A stretch of 7,540 nt of DNA from an uncultured Erysipelotrichaceae bacterium. GTDB taxonomy: Bacteria > Bacillota_I > Bacilli_A > RFN20 > CAG-826. The stretch is taken from positions 1 through 7,540 of the forward strand of contig CADCDV010000020.1 of the NCBI GenBank assembly GCA_902800255.1, in the 5' to 3' direction. This document shows positions 1 to 6,511 of this stretch, piece after piece (positions within the stretch are counted from its first letter, which is position 1; every line of letters starts with the position of its first letter). Both the position numbers and the translations under genes were made by a program. The notes below the pieces were generated by a model that saw only the letters and a list, made by a program, of their open reading frames with translations, made no database searches and had not been told where the DNA came from.

Positions 1-15
1 ATTATTTCTAAAAAA

Positions 16-21
16 TATACT
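16..21 (+). promoter_or_regulatory. Candidate -10 box (TATACT) of the four-gene operon
   Basis: TATACT matches the sigma-A consensus TATAAT at five of six positions. It would place the transcription start near position 28, giving a leader of about 18 nt that carries the ribosome binding site GAGG at 35-38, seven bases before the ATG at 46. The matching -35 box would fall before the first base of the window, so it cannot be checked. The region is AT-rich, so a chance match is possible. Confidence 0.4.
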
Positions 22-45
22 TTGATTAATTAGTGAGGAATAAAG

Positions 46-882
46 ATGAGCAAACCGATTGTAGCGATCCTCTACGACTTTGACGCAACCTTGGCAACAA
101 GCGACATGCAGAGCTTCTCCTTCATCCCTTCTTTAGGTTTGACCGCTGAACAATTTTGGGCGAAAACCAAAGAATTCTCCGAGAAAACCGGATGCGAAAC
201 GACACTTGGCTACCTTCACACGATGATTGATGAATGCCAGAAACGCGGAATCAAGATGACGCGTTCTTTCCTTCGTGAGCAAGGCAAACATATCAAGTTC
301 TGGCCTGGCGTTGAAGACTGGTTTGAGAGAATCAACAAATTCGGCGAGGAAAAAGGCGTTGAGGTTGAGCACTATCTCGTCTCCTCCGGCAACACAGAAA
401 TCGTCGAAGGCTGCTCCATCTACAAATATTTCAAGAAAGTCTATGGCTGTGAGTTCCTCTTTGATGAAAAAGATGAGCCAATCTGGCCAAAACATGTGAT
501 CAACTACACGATGAAGACCCAATTCTTCTACCGTGTTTCCAAAGGTGCTCTCGACGTTAATGACGATGTCGGCGTCAACGAGAAGAACCCAAATAAGAGA
601 GTTCCAACTTCCAATATCGTTTATATCGGCGATGGACTTACCGACATCCCTGCGATGATCACCGCCAAAGAGAACGGTGGCCACTCGATTGCCGTCTATC
701 CAGAGGGACAAGAAGACAAGGTCGACAAGCTTTATTATGATGGCCGCGTCAACTATGTTGCCCCTGCCAATTACCAAAGAGGCAAAGAACTCGATTCGAT
801 CATGCGCCTCATCATTGAAGGCGTAGCCATCAACGAGTCACTCAAGAAAAAAGGAAAAGCCTACAAGGAGAATAACGACTAA
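46..882 (+). CDS. HAD-superfamily phosphatase
   Basis: This 278-residue cytosolic hydrolase belongs to the haloacid dehalogenase superfamily, whose members transfer phosphate from small molecules through an aspartyl-phosphate intermediate. Motif I is DFDAT at residues 11-15, with D11 the expected nucleophile, D13 the acid/base and T15 in place. Motif II is the serine in LVSSG (113-114), a likely motif III lysine is K157, and motif IV is GDGLTD (195-200), which supplies the Mg2+-binding aspartates. The roughly 100 residues between motifs I and II form a helical cap; there is no signal peptide or membrane segment. The start is supported by GAGG seven bases upstream. It is the first gene of the operon and its TAA directly abuts the ispD-like start. 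The substrate cannot be read from sequence; co-transcription with a cytidylyltransferase and Pgi makes a sugar or polyol phosphate possible, but that is inference. Family confidence is high, substrate unknown. Confidence 0.9.
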   Translation: MSKPIVAILYDFDATLATSDMQSFSFIPSLGLTAEQFWAKTKEFSEKTGCETTLGYLHTMIDECQKRGIKMTRSFLREQGKHIKFWPGVEDWFERINKFGEEKGVEVEHYLVSSGNTEIVEGCSIYKYFKKVYGCEFLFDEKDEPIWPKHVINYTMKTQFFYRVSKGALDVNDDVGVNEKNPNKRVPTSNIVYIGDGLTDIPAMITAKENGGHSIAVYPEGQEDKVDKLYYDGRVNYVAPANYQRGKELDSIMRLIIEGVAINESLKKKGKAYKENND

Positions 883-1602
883 ATGGTTTTCAATTTCTCT
901 GCGACGCATAACTACGCTGTCCTGCTTATGGGCGGCAAAGGCCTTAGGCTTGAAAGCAACACGCCAAAACAATACATGGAAGTCGCTGGCCAAGAGCTTT
1001 TCGTTTATGCTGCAAAGACCATCTCAGATTGCCATTCCATTGACTTCGTTATCTATGTCGTTCCCCACAAATTCAAAGAGAAAACCGAAAATATCCTTCG
1101 CAAAACCGGCCTAAACAAGAAACCGCACGCCGTTATTGAGGGTGCAGAAGAAAGAGAGCTTTCCTGCAAGAACGCCATCTGGTTCTTAAGGGAGAATAAG
1201 ATCAATCCTCATTCCCTTGTCCTACTTCATGACGCTGACCGTCCTAATGTCACTAGCGACATGATTTCGAGAAATATCTTTGAGGCAACTAAGAGCCAGG
1301 CTGCCGTGACCGCCATCAAAGCAGACGACTCCATGGCCATCATCAAAGACGGCGCGATTGATAACTACGTCGATAGGTCTAGTGTCGTTAGACTCCAAAC
1401 CCCACAGACATTCTCATATGCCTTGCTTTACTCTTCGTTCCTAAGAATCGAGGATCCTTCAGCCTACACTGACGAAGGATCTCTTGTCGCCAAAGCAACC
1501 GGCACCAAAGCCACCATCGTTAATGGTGACCCATCCAACTACAAAATCACAAACAAAGACGACTTAAAGGTCTTTGAGCAATCGAGGAAAAAGAAGAAAT
1601 GA
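883..1602 (+). CDS. ispD: IspD-family cytidylyltransferase (MEP cytidylyltransferase, possibly TarI-like)
   Basis: The family transfers CMP from CTP to 2-C-methyl-D-erythritol 4-phosphate (MEP isoprenoid pathway) or, in TarI relatives, to ribitol 5-phosphate for teichoic acid. The 239-residue length fits. Aligning by eye with E. coli IspD, R22 and K29 (in TPKQY) match the catalytic R20 and K27, HDADRP at 116-121 matches the HDAARP substrate loop, R165 with QTPQTF (172-177) matches the R157 region, TDEGS is at 196-200 and K221 in YKIT matches K213. The N-terminal nucleotide loop is unusual: LMGGKG (15-20) replaces the common PAAGxG. The ATG follows the TAA of the phosphatase with no gap; the best ribosome site, AAGGAG (865-870), lies 12 bases upstream, so reinitiation from the preceding gene probably helps. 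No TarJ reductase or other MEP gene is visible in the window, so IspD versus TarI is unsettled, with IspD slightly preferred. Family confidence is high. Confidence 0.82.
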   Translation: MVFNFSATHNYAVLLMGGKGLRLESNTPKQYMEVAGQELFVYAAKTISDCHSIDFVIYVVPHKFKEKTENILRKTGLNKKPHAVIEGAEERELSCKNAIWFLRENKINPHSLVLLHDADRPNVTSDMISRNIFEATKSQAAVTAIKADDSMAIIKDGAIDNYVDRSSVVRLQTPQTFSYALLYSSFLRIEDPSAYTDEGSLVAKATGTKATIVNGDPSNYKITNKDDLKVFEQSRKKKK

Positions 1603-1961
1603 TCGAACACAGCAAAAAAGGCGACATCTTAGAAGGCACCGTTGTCAAAATCTATCCTAAATACGCCATCCTTCTTTTCGATAACAACGAGACAGGACTT
1701 CTCCATATCTCCGAGCTCACAAACTCCTATGTCCGTAATTTCACGAGCTTCGTCCAAGCCGGGAATATCTACAAAGTCAAAGTCATCGATTACGATGAGA
1801 AGAAGAACTTCATGCGCGTAAGCGCAAAAGCCCTTTCCCCAGAAGAGAAAAGGGAATCTCTCAAAAAGGAACCAATCCCACTCGAAAAAGTCTCTTTCGA
1901 AGCCCTCGAAAAGATGCTTCCAGAATGGATCAAAAACGAAACTGAGGAGGATCAAAAATGA
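1599..1961 (+). CDS. Small S1-domain RNA-binding protein (YugI/CvfD-like)
   Basis: This 120-residue protein is one S1 (OB-fold) RNA-binding domain, at about residues 6-78, followed by a charged tail. Typical S1 features are GDILEGTVVKIYPKYAIL (8-25), the strand GLLHISEL (33-40) and a C-terminal strand ending FMRVSAKAL (71-79). The tail carries FEALEKMLPEWI (100-111), resembling the C-terminal LPxWI element of the small Gram-positive S1 proteins YugI (general stress protein 13) and CvfD. Those proteins associate with ribosomes or act post-transcriptionally; by family, a role in translation or RNA stability is likely here. The start ATG overlaps the ispD stop as ATGA, with GAGG (1584-1587) 11 bases upstream. 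Its own TGA overlaps the pgi start in the same way, so translation is likely coupled across all three genes. No other catalytic domain is present. It is cytosolic. Confidence 0.85.
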   Translation: MIEHSKKGDILEGTVVKIYPKYAILLFDNNETGLLHISELTNSYVRNFTSFVQAGNIYKVKVIDYDEKKNFMRVSAKALSPEEKRESLKKEPIPLEKVSFEALEKMLPEWIKNETEEDQK

Positions 1962-3244
1962 TCATCAAAACACTTACCGACCATCTCGTGGATAAGGTCG
2001 ACTTCGCTGCTTATCAAGAAAGCGTCAATGAGATCCACAAAGCCATCATCAACAAGACTGGCGCTGGAAACGATTTCCTTGGCTGGGTCGATTATCCTGA
2101 GACCTATAACAAGAAAGAGCTTGAAGAGATCAAAAAATGGTCCAAATATGTCCGTGAGAATTATGATGTCCTCATCGTCTGCGGCATCGGCGGCTCTTAC
2201 TTAGGGGCACGCGCTGCGATTGAAGCCATTAACGGAACCATCCTCAAAGGCAAACCAGAGATCCTCTTCATGGGCCAGACCTTTGATCCAACTTATGTTG
2301 CCGAATGCCTTGAATACCTCAAGGACAAGAAGTTCGCCATCAACGTCATCTCCAAGAGCGGAACCACCACTGAGACTTCCGTTGCCTTCCGTTTGCTTAA
2401 GGAATATCTCGAGAAGAGAGACGGCGTTGAGTTCGCGAGAAAATCCATCTTTGCCACCACCGATGCCAATAAAGGCGCTCTCTTAGAGCTTTGCAAGAAA
2501 GAAGGCTATGTCCGCTTCGTCCTTCCAGATGATATCGGTGGCCGCTATTCCGTCCAGACCGCTGTCGGTCTCTTCCCAATCGCCTGCGCTGGCATTGACC
2601 CAGAAGCCATCCTCAAAGGATCGGCTAAGGCAAGAGAAGATACCTCAAACCCAGACCTCAAAGTCAATGAGTGCTACAAATACGCCGTCATCCGTCACGA
2701 GATGTGGGCTCACTACAAGAAAGCCGTTGAGATGTTCATCACCTATGTCCCAAGCTTCGTCCAGATTGGCGAATGGTGGAAACAACTTTATGGCGAAAGC
2801 GAAGGCAAAGAGAAGAAAGGCCTTCTCCCAGATAGCGCGACCTTCTCCACTGACCTTCATTCCCTTGGTCAGTTCATTCAGGATGGCAGCCCTGTCTTCT
2901 TCGAAACCACTCTCTATTTAGGCAAGCACCGTCACGAAGTCAAAGTCCCTCATGACGAAGATAACCTTGATGGACTTAACTACCTTGAAGGAAGAACCCT
3001 TGGAAGCATCCAGGACAAAGCCTTTGAAGGAACGATCAAAGCCCACACCGAAGAAGGTGGCAACAACAACGTCGTCCTTGAACTCGAGGAAATGAATCCA
3101 TTCAACCTTGGCTATCTCTTCTACTTCTTCGAGAGAGCTTGCGCCATGAGCGCTTACCTCAACGAAGTGAACCCATTCAACCAGCCAGGCGTCGAAATCT
3201 ACAAGAAGAACATGTTCCATCTTCTTGGAAAACCTGGTTTCTAA
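1958..3244 (+). CDS. pgi: Glucose-6-phosphate isomerase
   Basis: Pgi interconverts glucose 6-phosphate and fructose 6-phosphate, the second step of glycolysis, in the cytosol. At 428 residues it is the short Bacillus/Streptococcus type rather than the roughly 550-residue proteobacterial form. Visible motifs are GIGGSYLGARA (76-86), the phosphate-binding SKSGTTTET (132-140), the family signature DDIGGRYSVQTAVG (191-204), YGESEGK (278-284) with E280 the likely base, HSLGQ (301-305) with H301, and the C-terminal signature FNQPGVEIYKKN (407-418) with K416 the likely catalytic lysine. The C-terminal ending LLGKPGF is typical of Gram-positive Pgi and shows the protein is complete. The ATG overlaps the S1 gene's TGA, and GAGGAGG (1944-1950), the strongest ribosome site in the operon, sits seven bases upstream. 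This suggests Pgi is made at a high level. It is the last gene before the terminator. Confidence 0.98.
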   Translation: MIIKTLTDHLVDKVDFAAYQESVNEIHKAIINKTGAGNDFLGWVDYPETYNKKELEEIKKWSKYVRENYDVLIVCGIGGSYLGARAAIEAINGTILKGKPEILFMGQTFDPTYVAECLEYLKDKKFAINVISKSGTTTETSVAFRLLKEYLEKRDGVEFARKSIFATTDANKGALLELCKKEGYVRFVLPDDIGGRYSVQTAVGLFPIACAGIDPEAILKGSAKAREDTSNPDLKVNECYKYAVIRHEMWAHYKKAVEMFITYVPSFVQIGEWWKQLYGESEGKEKKGLLPDSATFSTDLHSLGQFIQDGSPVFFETTLYLGKHRHEVKVPHDEDNLDGLNYLEGRTLGSIQDKAFEGTIKAHTEEGGNNNVVLELEEMNPFNLGYLFYFFERACAMSAYLNEVNPFNQPGVEIYKKNMFHLLGKPGF

Positions 3245-3260
3245 AAACCGTAGCAAAAAT

Positions 3261-3299
3261 AAAATCCGTGGCGGTTATGTCACGGATTTTTTGTTTTTT
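3261..3299. terminator. Bidirectional rho-independent terminator between pgi and degV
   Basis: AAAATCCGTG (3261-3270) pairs perfectly with CACGGATTTT (3281-3290). G-U, C-G and G-U pairs can extend the stem inward, leaving a four-base loop at 3274-3277. On the + strand the stem is followed by a T-rich run to 3299, ending the pgi operon. On the - strand the mirror flank (complement of 3252-3264) is also T-rich, so it can end degV transcription. The + strand T run reaches into the degV stop codon, complement of 3298-3300. Confidence 0.93.
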
Positions 3300-4143
3300 A
3301 TTTGTTGTTATAGAAGAAGATTCCGAAGGTTCCTGGACCAGCGTGGCATGAGACCGTTCCTTGAGCTTCATGGACGATGATTTCCTTGAAACCAAATTCC
3401 TTAAGACGGTTATAGGCTTTATCAAGAAGGTCTTTGTCGATCTCGGTATAGGCCATGAACACTCTAGTGAGATCAGGGTTCTTATTGGCAGAGAGAGTCT
3501 CCTCAAGATAATCGAAGACCCACTTATCTTTCTTGCCGCGGAACTTCTTGCCACAGACCATTTTTCCATCGGCGAGAAGAATCTGAGGACGGAGTTTTAA
3601 GAGGTTAGCGCCAAGCATCGCTAGAGCGTTGCATCTTCCTCCCTTATAAAGATAGTCAACTGACTCAAGGGCGAATGAGCCGTGCATATATGGGGCTCTT
3701 CTATCTATTTCATCGCAGACCTCTTTGAAGGATTTGCCTTGCTCAATGAGCTCTCTAGCATAGATGGCTTGGAGAGCGATGCCACCAGAAAGGTTCATGG
3801 TGTTAACGATATGGACTTTGCCTCCGAATTCACTAGCGGCTTGGAGAGCGTGTTCATAGGTTGAGGAGATCTTTGCGCCGATTGAGAAATGGATGAGATA
3901 GTCGTGATCCTTTAAAAGCTCAGTGAACCTTCTCTTATATTCCTCGGCGTTGATCGCGCTTGTCTTAGCAAGCTTACCGGTTCTTTTCGTGTAGGCGAAT
4001 ATATCCTTTGCACCATACTCACCATCGAGAGCGCATTCGTCGCCGAAGAGGAGAGTGTAAGGGATAACGTGAATGTGATATTTGGCAGCTTCATCCTTTT
4101 TGAGATCGAGGGATGATTCCGATGAGATAACAATTTTTTCCAT
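3298..4143 (-). CDS. DegV-family fatty-acid-binding protein (FakB-like)
   Basis: DegV proteins bind a fatty acid; the FakB members present it to the kinase FakA so exogenous fatty acids can be phosphorylated for phospholipid synthesis. The chosen 281-residue protein begins MEKIVISSESSLDL, the normal family N terminus. Other family features are TSAIN (61-65), the head-group serines in KISSTYEHA (91-99), VNTMNLSGG (113-121), VDYLYKGGR (162-170), LLKLRPQILLADGK (181-194) and the terminal HAGPGTFGIFF (267-277), with H267 in the expected ligand-site position. The frame is open upstream to an ATG at 4200, but that extension has no family similarity and contains the likely promoter. An ATG at 4152 overlaps the -10 box. 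No Shine-Dalgarno precedes 4143, which fits a leaderless start. No FakA or other lipid gene is in the window, so the fatty-acid role comes from the family. The gene stands alone between terminators. Confidence 0.9.
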   Translation of the reverse strand: MEKIVISSESSLDLKKDEAAKYHIHVIPYTLLFGDECALDGEYGAKDIFAYTKRTGKLAKTSAINAEEYKRRFTELLKDHDYLIHFSIGAKISSTYEHALQAASEFGGKVHIVNTMNLSGGIALQAIYARELIEQGKSFKEVCDEIDRRAPYMHGSFALESVDYLYKGGRCNALAMLGANLLKLRPQILLADGKMVCGKKFRGKKDKWVFDYLEETLSANKNPDLTRVFMAYTEIDKDLLDKAYNRLKEFGFKEIIVHEAQGTVSCHAGPGTFGIFFYNNK

Positions 4144-4150
4144 GTGCAAC

Positions 4151-4178
4151 ATTATATGGATTATTCGCACTTTGAAAA
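4151..4178 (-). promoter_or_regulatory. Promoter of degV giving a leaderless transcript
   Basis: On the - strand, TTTTCA (4178-4173; four of six to TTGACA) is followed by a 16-base spacer and a perfect TATAAT (4156-4151). Only seven bases (4150-4144) separate the -10 box from the ATG at 4143. The expected transcription start is at or one base from the A of that ATG. No purine-rich ribosome site lies between the promoter and the start codon. Confidence 0.65.
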
Positions 4179-4180
4179 TA

Positions 4181-4202
4181 GGGAAAAATGCCGATGGCAT
4201 CT
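4181..4202 (-). terminator. Short hairpin with T run, possible second terminator
   Basis: The + strand carries ATGCC-gat-GGCAT (4188-4200). Read on the - strand, a G-U and an A-U pair extend the stem to seven pairs (4202-4186) around a three-base loop, followed by TTTTCCC. It lies downstream of the stronger hairpin at 4252-4278 and just before the degV -35 box. It could therefore catch readthrough from the HD-GYP gene and insulate degV, or be part of degV control. Confidence 0.4.
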
Positions 4203-4245
4203 AGTATAATTAACTACTTCCATTTGCTATAAAAACTATGTGGCA

Positions 4246-4278
4246 AAGAAAAATCCCTTGCCATCAAGGAAAGGGATT
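4246..4278 (-). terminator. Rho-independent terminator of the HD-GYP gene
   Basis: Read on the - strand, AATCCCTT (4278-4271) pairs with AAGGGATT (4259-4252) across an 11-base loop, followed by a T-rich tail TTTCTTT (about 4253-4246). It begins about 15 bases after the stop codon of the HD-GYP gene (complement of 4294-4296). An alternative, shorter pairing, CCTTG/CAAGG, exists within the same segment. The + strand side has no T run, so termination is directional. Confidence 0.8.
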
Positions 4279-4293
4279 AAGGTTAGTTATAAC

Positions 4294-6429
4294 TTACTTC
4301 TTATCGAAGTATTCTTTGATTTGATCCTTTATCGCCATAAAAGCGTCTACAAGTTCCGGATCAAAGTGGGTTCCACTCTCTTCTTGGATAGTCGCAACGG
4401 CTTTTTCGAACGGCCAAGGTTCCTTATATGGTCGACGGCAAGTAAGGGCATCGAAGACGTCAGCAATGGCAACGATTCTGGCACATAAAGGCGTTTCCTC
4501 ACCTTTAAGTCCGCGAGGATAACCGGTTCCGTCCCACCTCTCATGATGACCACCGGAAACCTGCCTAGCTGTCGTTAGGTATTCGGAAGAAACCCCAATG
4601 CCTTTGAGAGCGAGTTCGATGATCTTCTCACCTTCAAGAGTGTGTTCCTTCATGACTTCATATTCTTCTTGGGTAAGTTTGCCAGGCTTATTGAGAATGG
4701 CGTCAGGAATCTTGATCTTACCGACATCGTGGAGAGCGGCCGCAATCGCGAAGTCCTCAAGATATTCATCGGTAAGGATTTCGGTGTATTTGCCTTCTTT
4801 GACAAGCTCTTTGGCAATCATTGATGAATATTGAGATGTACGAGTCGTGTGGTCGGCTGTGCATTTGTCACGGGATTCGATGATTTCAGCAAGGGCAAAG
4901 ACAACGCCTTTTTGGGTGGCGATGAGCTTAGCGGTTTGCTCTTCAATCTTGAGAATGCTTTCTGAAGCTAAATCCATCGTGCTATGGCTAAGCGAAGAGA
5001 GGTTAGAGATTTCATCCTTGCCCCTAAGTTTGACAAGGCCTTTTCTTGCTTTGCTTGTGAGCCACTTCTTTGGACCGATGGCTTCGTAAGCGCGGATTTC
5101 GGAATCGACGATCTTAAGAGGAACGATGAAGAAGTATCTGATGTTATGGATGAGGACGGCGCCGCCAATCAAGAAGACGAAAGCCTCAATGGCAAGAACC
5201 TTGACGGCATTGGAGAAGACCTGGACGTTAATCATCGAAGCGTCGATGTTCGCGACCGCGTAAGCCACCGTATTTCCAGCGCTATCTTTGATTGGGCAAT
5301 AGTAACTGAAGAAGTTTCCGTGCTCGCCATTATGGATGACGTAAGTCTCAATCGCGTCATTCTTCATGAATTCTTCATATTCATCTCCGTGAGGGAGAGG
5401 CTTGCCAAGATAGTCCATGCCAAACTTGAGATCGAGGACGGTTGTGCCATCGGTCGTGAAGACATAGACATCCAAGACCTTTTCGTTTGACATCTTGATC
5501 GACTCTAAGCCGGCGAATGTGTTCGCGTATCCGTAAGCGCTTGGGTTCTGGTGGATTTCCTCGGAGTGGGCAATCCAAAGATTGACCTCATCCCCATCGA
5601 CGACGTAGGTGACCGCGTTCGCATACTGCTTAGCGGAATCGCCAGCCTCATCGAACGCGTTGTTCTGATAGGAAATGCCAAGGACGCTCGCGACAGCCAC
5701 GCCAAGAAGGGTATAGGCGATCGTCATGATGGCGATGATCTTGAAATCGAGGGAATGAATGGACGTCTCCTCAAAGAATTTGCGTTTCACCGGCTCATTC
5801 CATGGCTTCCTTAACATGAAGGTATTAGGGAAGAATTCGATTGCTTTCTCGTTCTTTGGGTAAAGAAGGAAGACGGCGAGGATGATGACCATCGTTATGG
5901 TCTTATCGAGCAGGTCCCATAGGGAGCTCGCACAATAACTCGCCCAGAACGGCGTCATTCCGAAGTTGTTATAGAGATCTGCGCAAAGGCTTGGGGTGAT
6001 GACGTCGACATTCTGTCCATATAAGAAGTAGGTGACGACAGAACCGACTCCGCCACCGAGGAAGGAGAAAACAAGAACGGCGAGGATGTAACCCCACCAT
6101 TTCCTGAACATGCCAGTCCTCATCATGAGGCCGGCGGCGATGGCGATGAATCCAGAGATGAAGGCGTAGTAAATCGAATCTCCATCAAAGATGCAGTTGA
6201 GGAGGTTTGTGCCCATGCCGACGATGAGACCTGGGAAGTAACCGTAGATGCAGCTGACGAGAATCGTGAAAATGCAATCGAGGTAAAGCATGATCCCGAT
6301 GCCGTGTAAGGTCGAGCTCGCCAAATAGGACACACCAAAATTGAGTCCCAAACAGACAACTATGACTAACCACGTAAATGGCGAGGTTATAACTCGCGCC
6401 TTCCGAAAGATCGGATTATTAACTTTCAT
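4294..6429 (-). CDS. Membrane HD-GYP phosphodiesterase with ECF-S-like and Cache-like sensor regions
   Basis: HD-GYP domains hydrolyse cyclic di-GMP, or in some lineages 3',3'-cGAMP. The 711-residue protein has, by eye: residues 17-190, about six membrane segments, including IYGYFPGLIVGMGTNLL (61-77), which resembles the GPxxGxxxGxxxDLL pattern of ECF-transporter S components; a further membrane helix (about 229-250); an extracellular region (about 253-402) with Cache-like features such as VYVFTTDGTTVLDL and YYCPIKDSAGNTVAYAVANID; a last membrane helix (about 409-437); a HAMP-like or helical linker; and the HD-GYP domain (about 500-705). Catalytic motifs look intact: H527, HDVGK (567-571), H596, HH at 628-629 and WDGTGYP (632-638). 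No GGDEF, EAL or response-regulator domain is present, so input should come from the membrane or outside. The start ATG has AAAGGTGA 13 bases upstream, a long spacing. The ligand is unknown; the S-component resemblance is inference. It is transcribed alone, divergent from the ABC genes. Confidence 0.9.
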   Translation of the reverse strand: MKVNNPIFRKARVITSPFTWLVIVVCLGLNFGVSYLASSTLHGIGIMLYLDCIFTILVSCIYGYFPGLIVGMGTNLLNCIFDGDSIYYAFISGFIAIAAGLMMRTGMFRKWWGYILAVLVFSFLGGGVGSVVTYFLYGQNVDVITPSLCADLYNNFGMTPFWASYCASSLWDLLDKTITMVIILAVFLLYPKNEKAIEFFPNTFMLRKPWNEPVKRKFFEETSIHSLDFKIIAIMTIAYTLLGVAVASVLGISYQNNAFDEAGDSAKQYANAVTYVVDGDEVNLWIAHSEEIHQNPSAYGYANTFAGLESIKMSNEKVLDVYVFTTDGTTVLDLKFGMDYLGKPLPHGDEYEEFMKNDAIETYVIHNGEHGNFFSYYCPIKDSAGNTVAYAVANIDASMINVQVFSNAVKVLAIEAFVFLIGGAVLIHNIRYFFIVPLKIVDSEIRAYEAIGPKKWLTSKARKGLVKLRGKDEISNLSSLSHSTMDLASESILKIEEQTAKLIATQKGVVFALAEIIESRDKCTADHTTRTSQYSSMIAKELVKEGKYTEILTDEYLEDFAIAAALHDVGKIKIPDAILNKPGKLTQEEYEVMKEHTLEGEKIIELALKGIGVSSEYLTTARQVSGGHHERWDGTGYPRGLKGEETPLCARIVAIADVFDALTCRRPYKEPWPFEKAVATIQEESGTHFDPELVDAFMAIKDQIKEYFDKK

Positions 6430-6450
6430 TAATTATATTATTTCACCTTT

Positions 6451-6511
6451 TTTAGAGATTTGCTGAGAATTTGCTTTAATTTGTAAAAATCCCCTGCAAA
6501 TCCACTCTAAA
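6451..6511. repeat. Interrupted inverted repeat in the divergent control region
   Basis: TTTAGAG-ATTTGC (6451-6463) is matched in inverse orientation by GCAAAT-cca-CTCTAAA (6496-6511). This gives 13 complementary pairs with a three-base bulge around a 32-base loop. No T run follows either arm closely enough to make it an obvious terminator. It could be a pair of operator half-sites or a leader-RNA hairpin. Confidence 0.6.
6455..6475 (+). repeat. Tandem direct repeat GAGATTTGCT / GAGAATTTGCT
   Basis: GAGATTTGCT (6455-6464) is followed without a gap by GAGAATTTGCT (6465-6475). They are the same word except for one extra A. The period of 10-11 bp is one turn of the helix, as expected for protein sites on one face of the DNA. 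A third, inverted copy, GAG-tgg-ATTTGC, lies at 6507-6496 on the - strand. No regulator gene is in the window to pair with it. Confidence 0.55.

Noticed and set aside
133..777. A 214-codon open frame on the - strand inside the HAD gene.
   Set aside because: It lies wholly antisense to a gene with clear HAD motifs, has no recognisable domain and no ribosome site; codon bias of the true gene explains the open frame.
4144..4200. An N-terminal extension of DegV starting at the ATG at 4200.
   Set aside because: The extra 19 residues lack family similarity, have no ribosome site, and would be encoded across the -35 and -10 boxes.
4205..4210. A + strand TATAAT that might drive a small RNA in the gap between degV and the HD-GYP gene.
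   Set aside because: No -35 box is found at the right distance, and the hairpin downstream has no T run on the + strand to end such an RNA.
4238..4324. A 28-codon + strand frame beginning with an ATG in the same gap.
   Set aside because: It crosses the terminator hairpin and runs into the antisense of the HD-GYP 3' end, with no ribosome site.
4984..5490. A 168-codon + strand open frame opposite the HD-GYP gene.
   Set aside because: It is antisense to the Cache and linker region of a well-supported protein and shows no motif, promoter or ribosome site.
6432..6437. A - strand TATAAT just before the HD-GYP start as a second leaderless promoter.
   Set aside because: Transcription would begin inside codon 2, after the start codon, and no -35 match is present; it is more likely AT-rich background.
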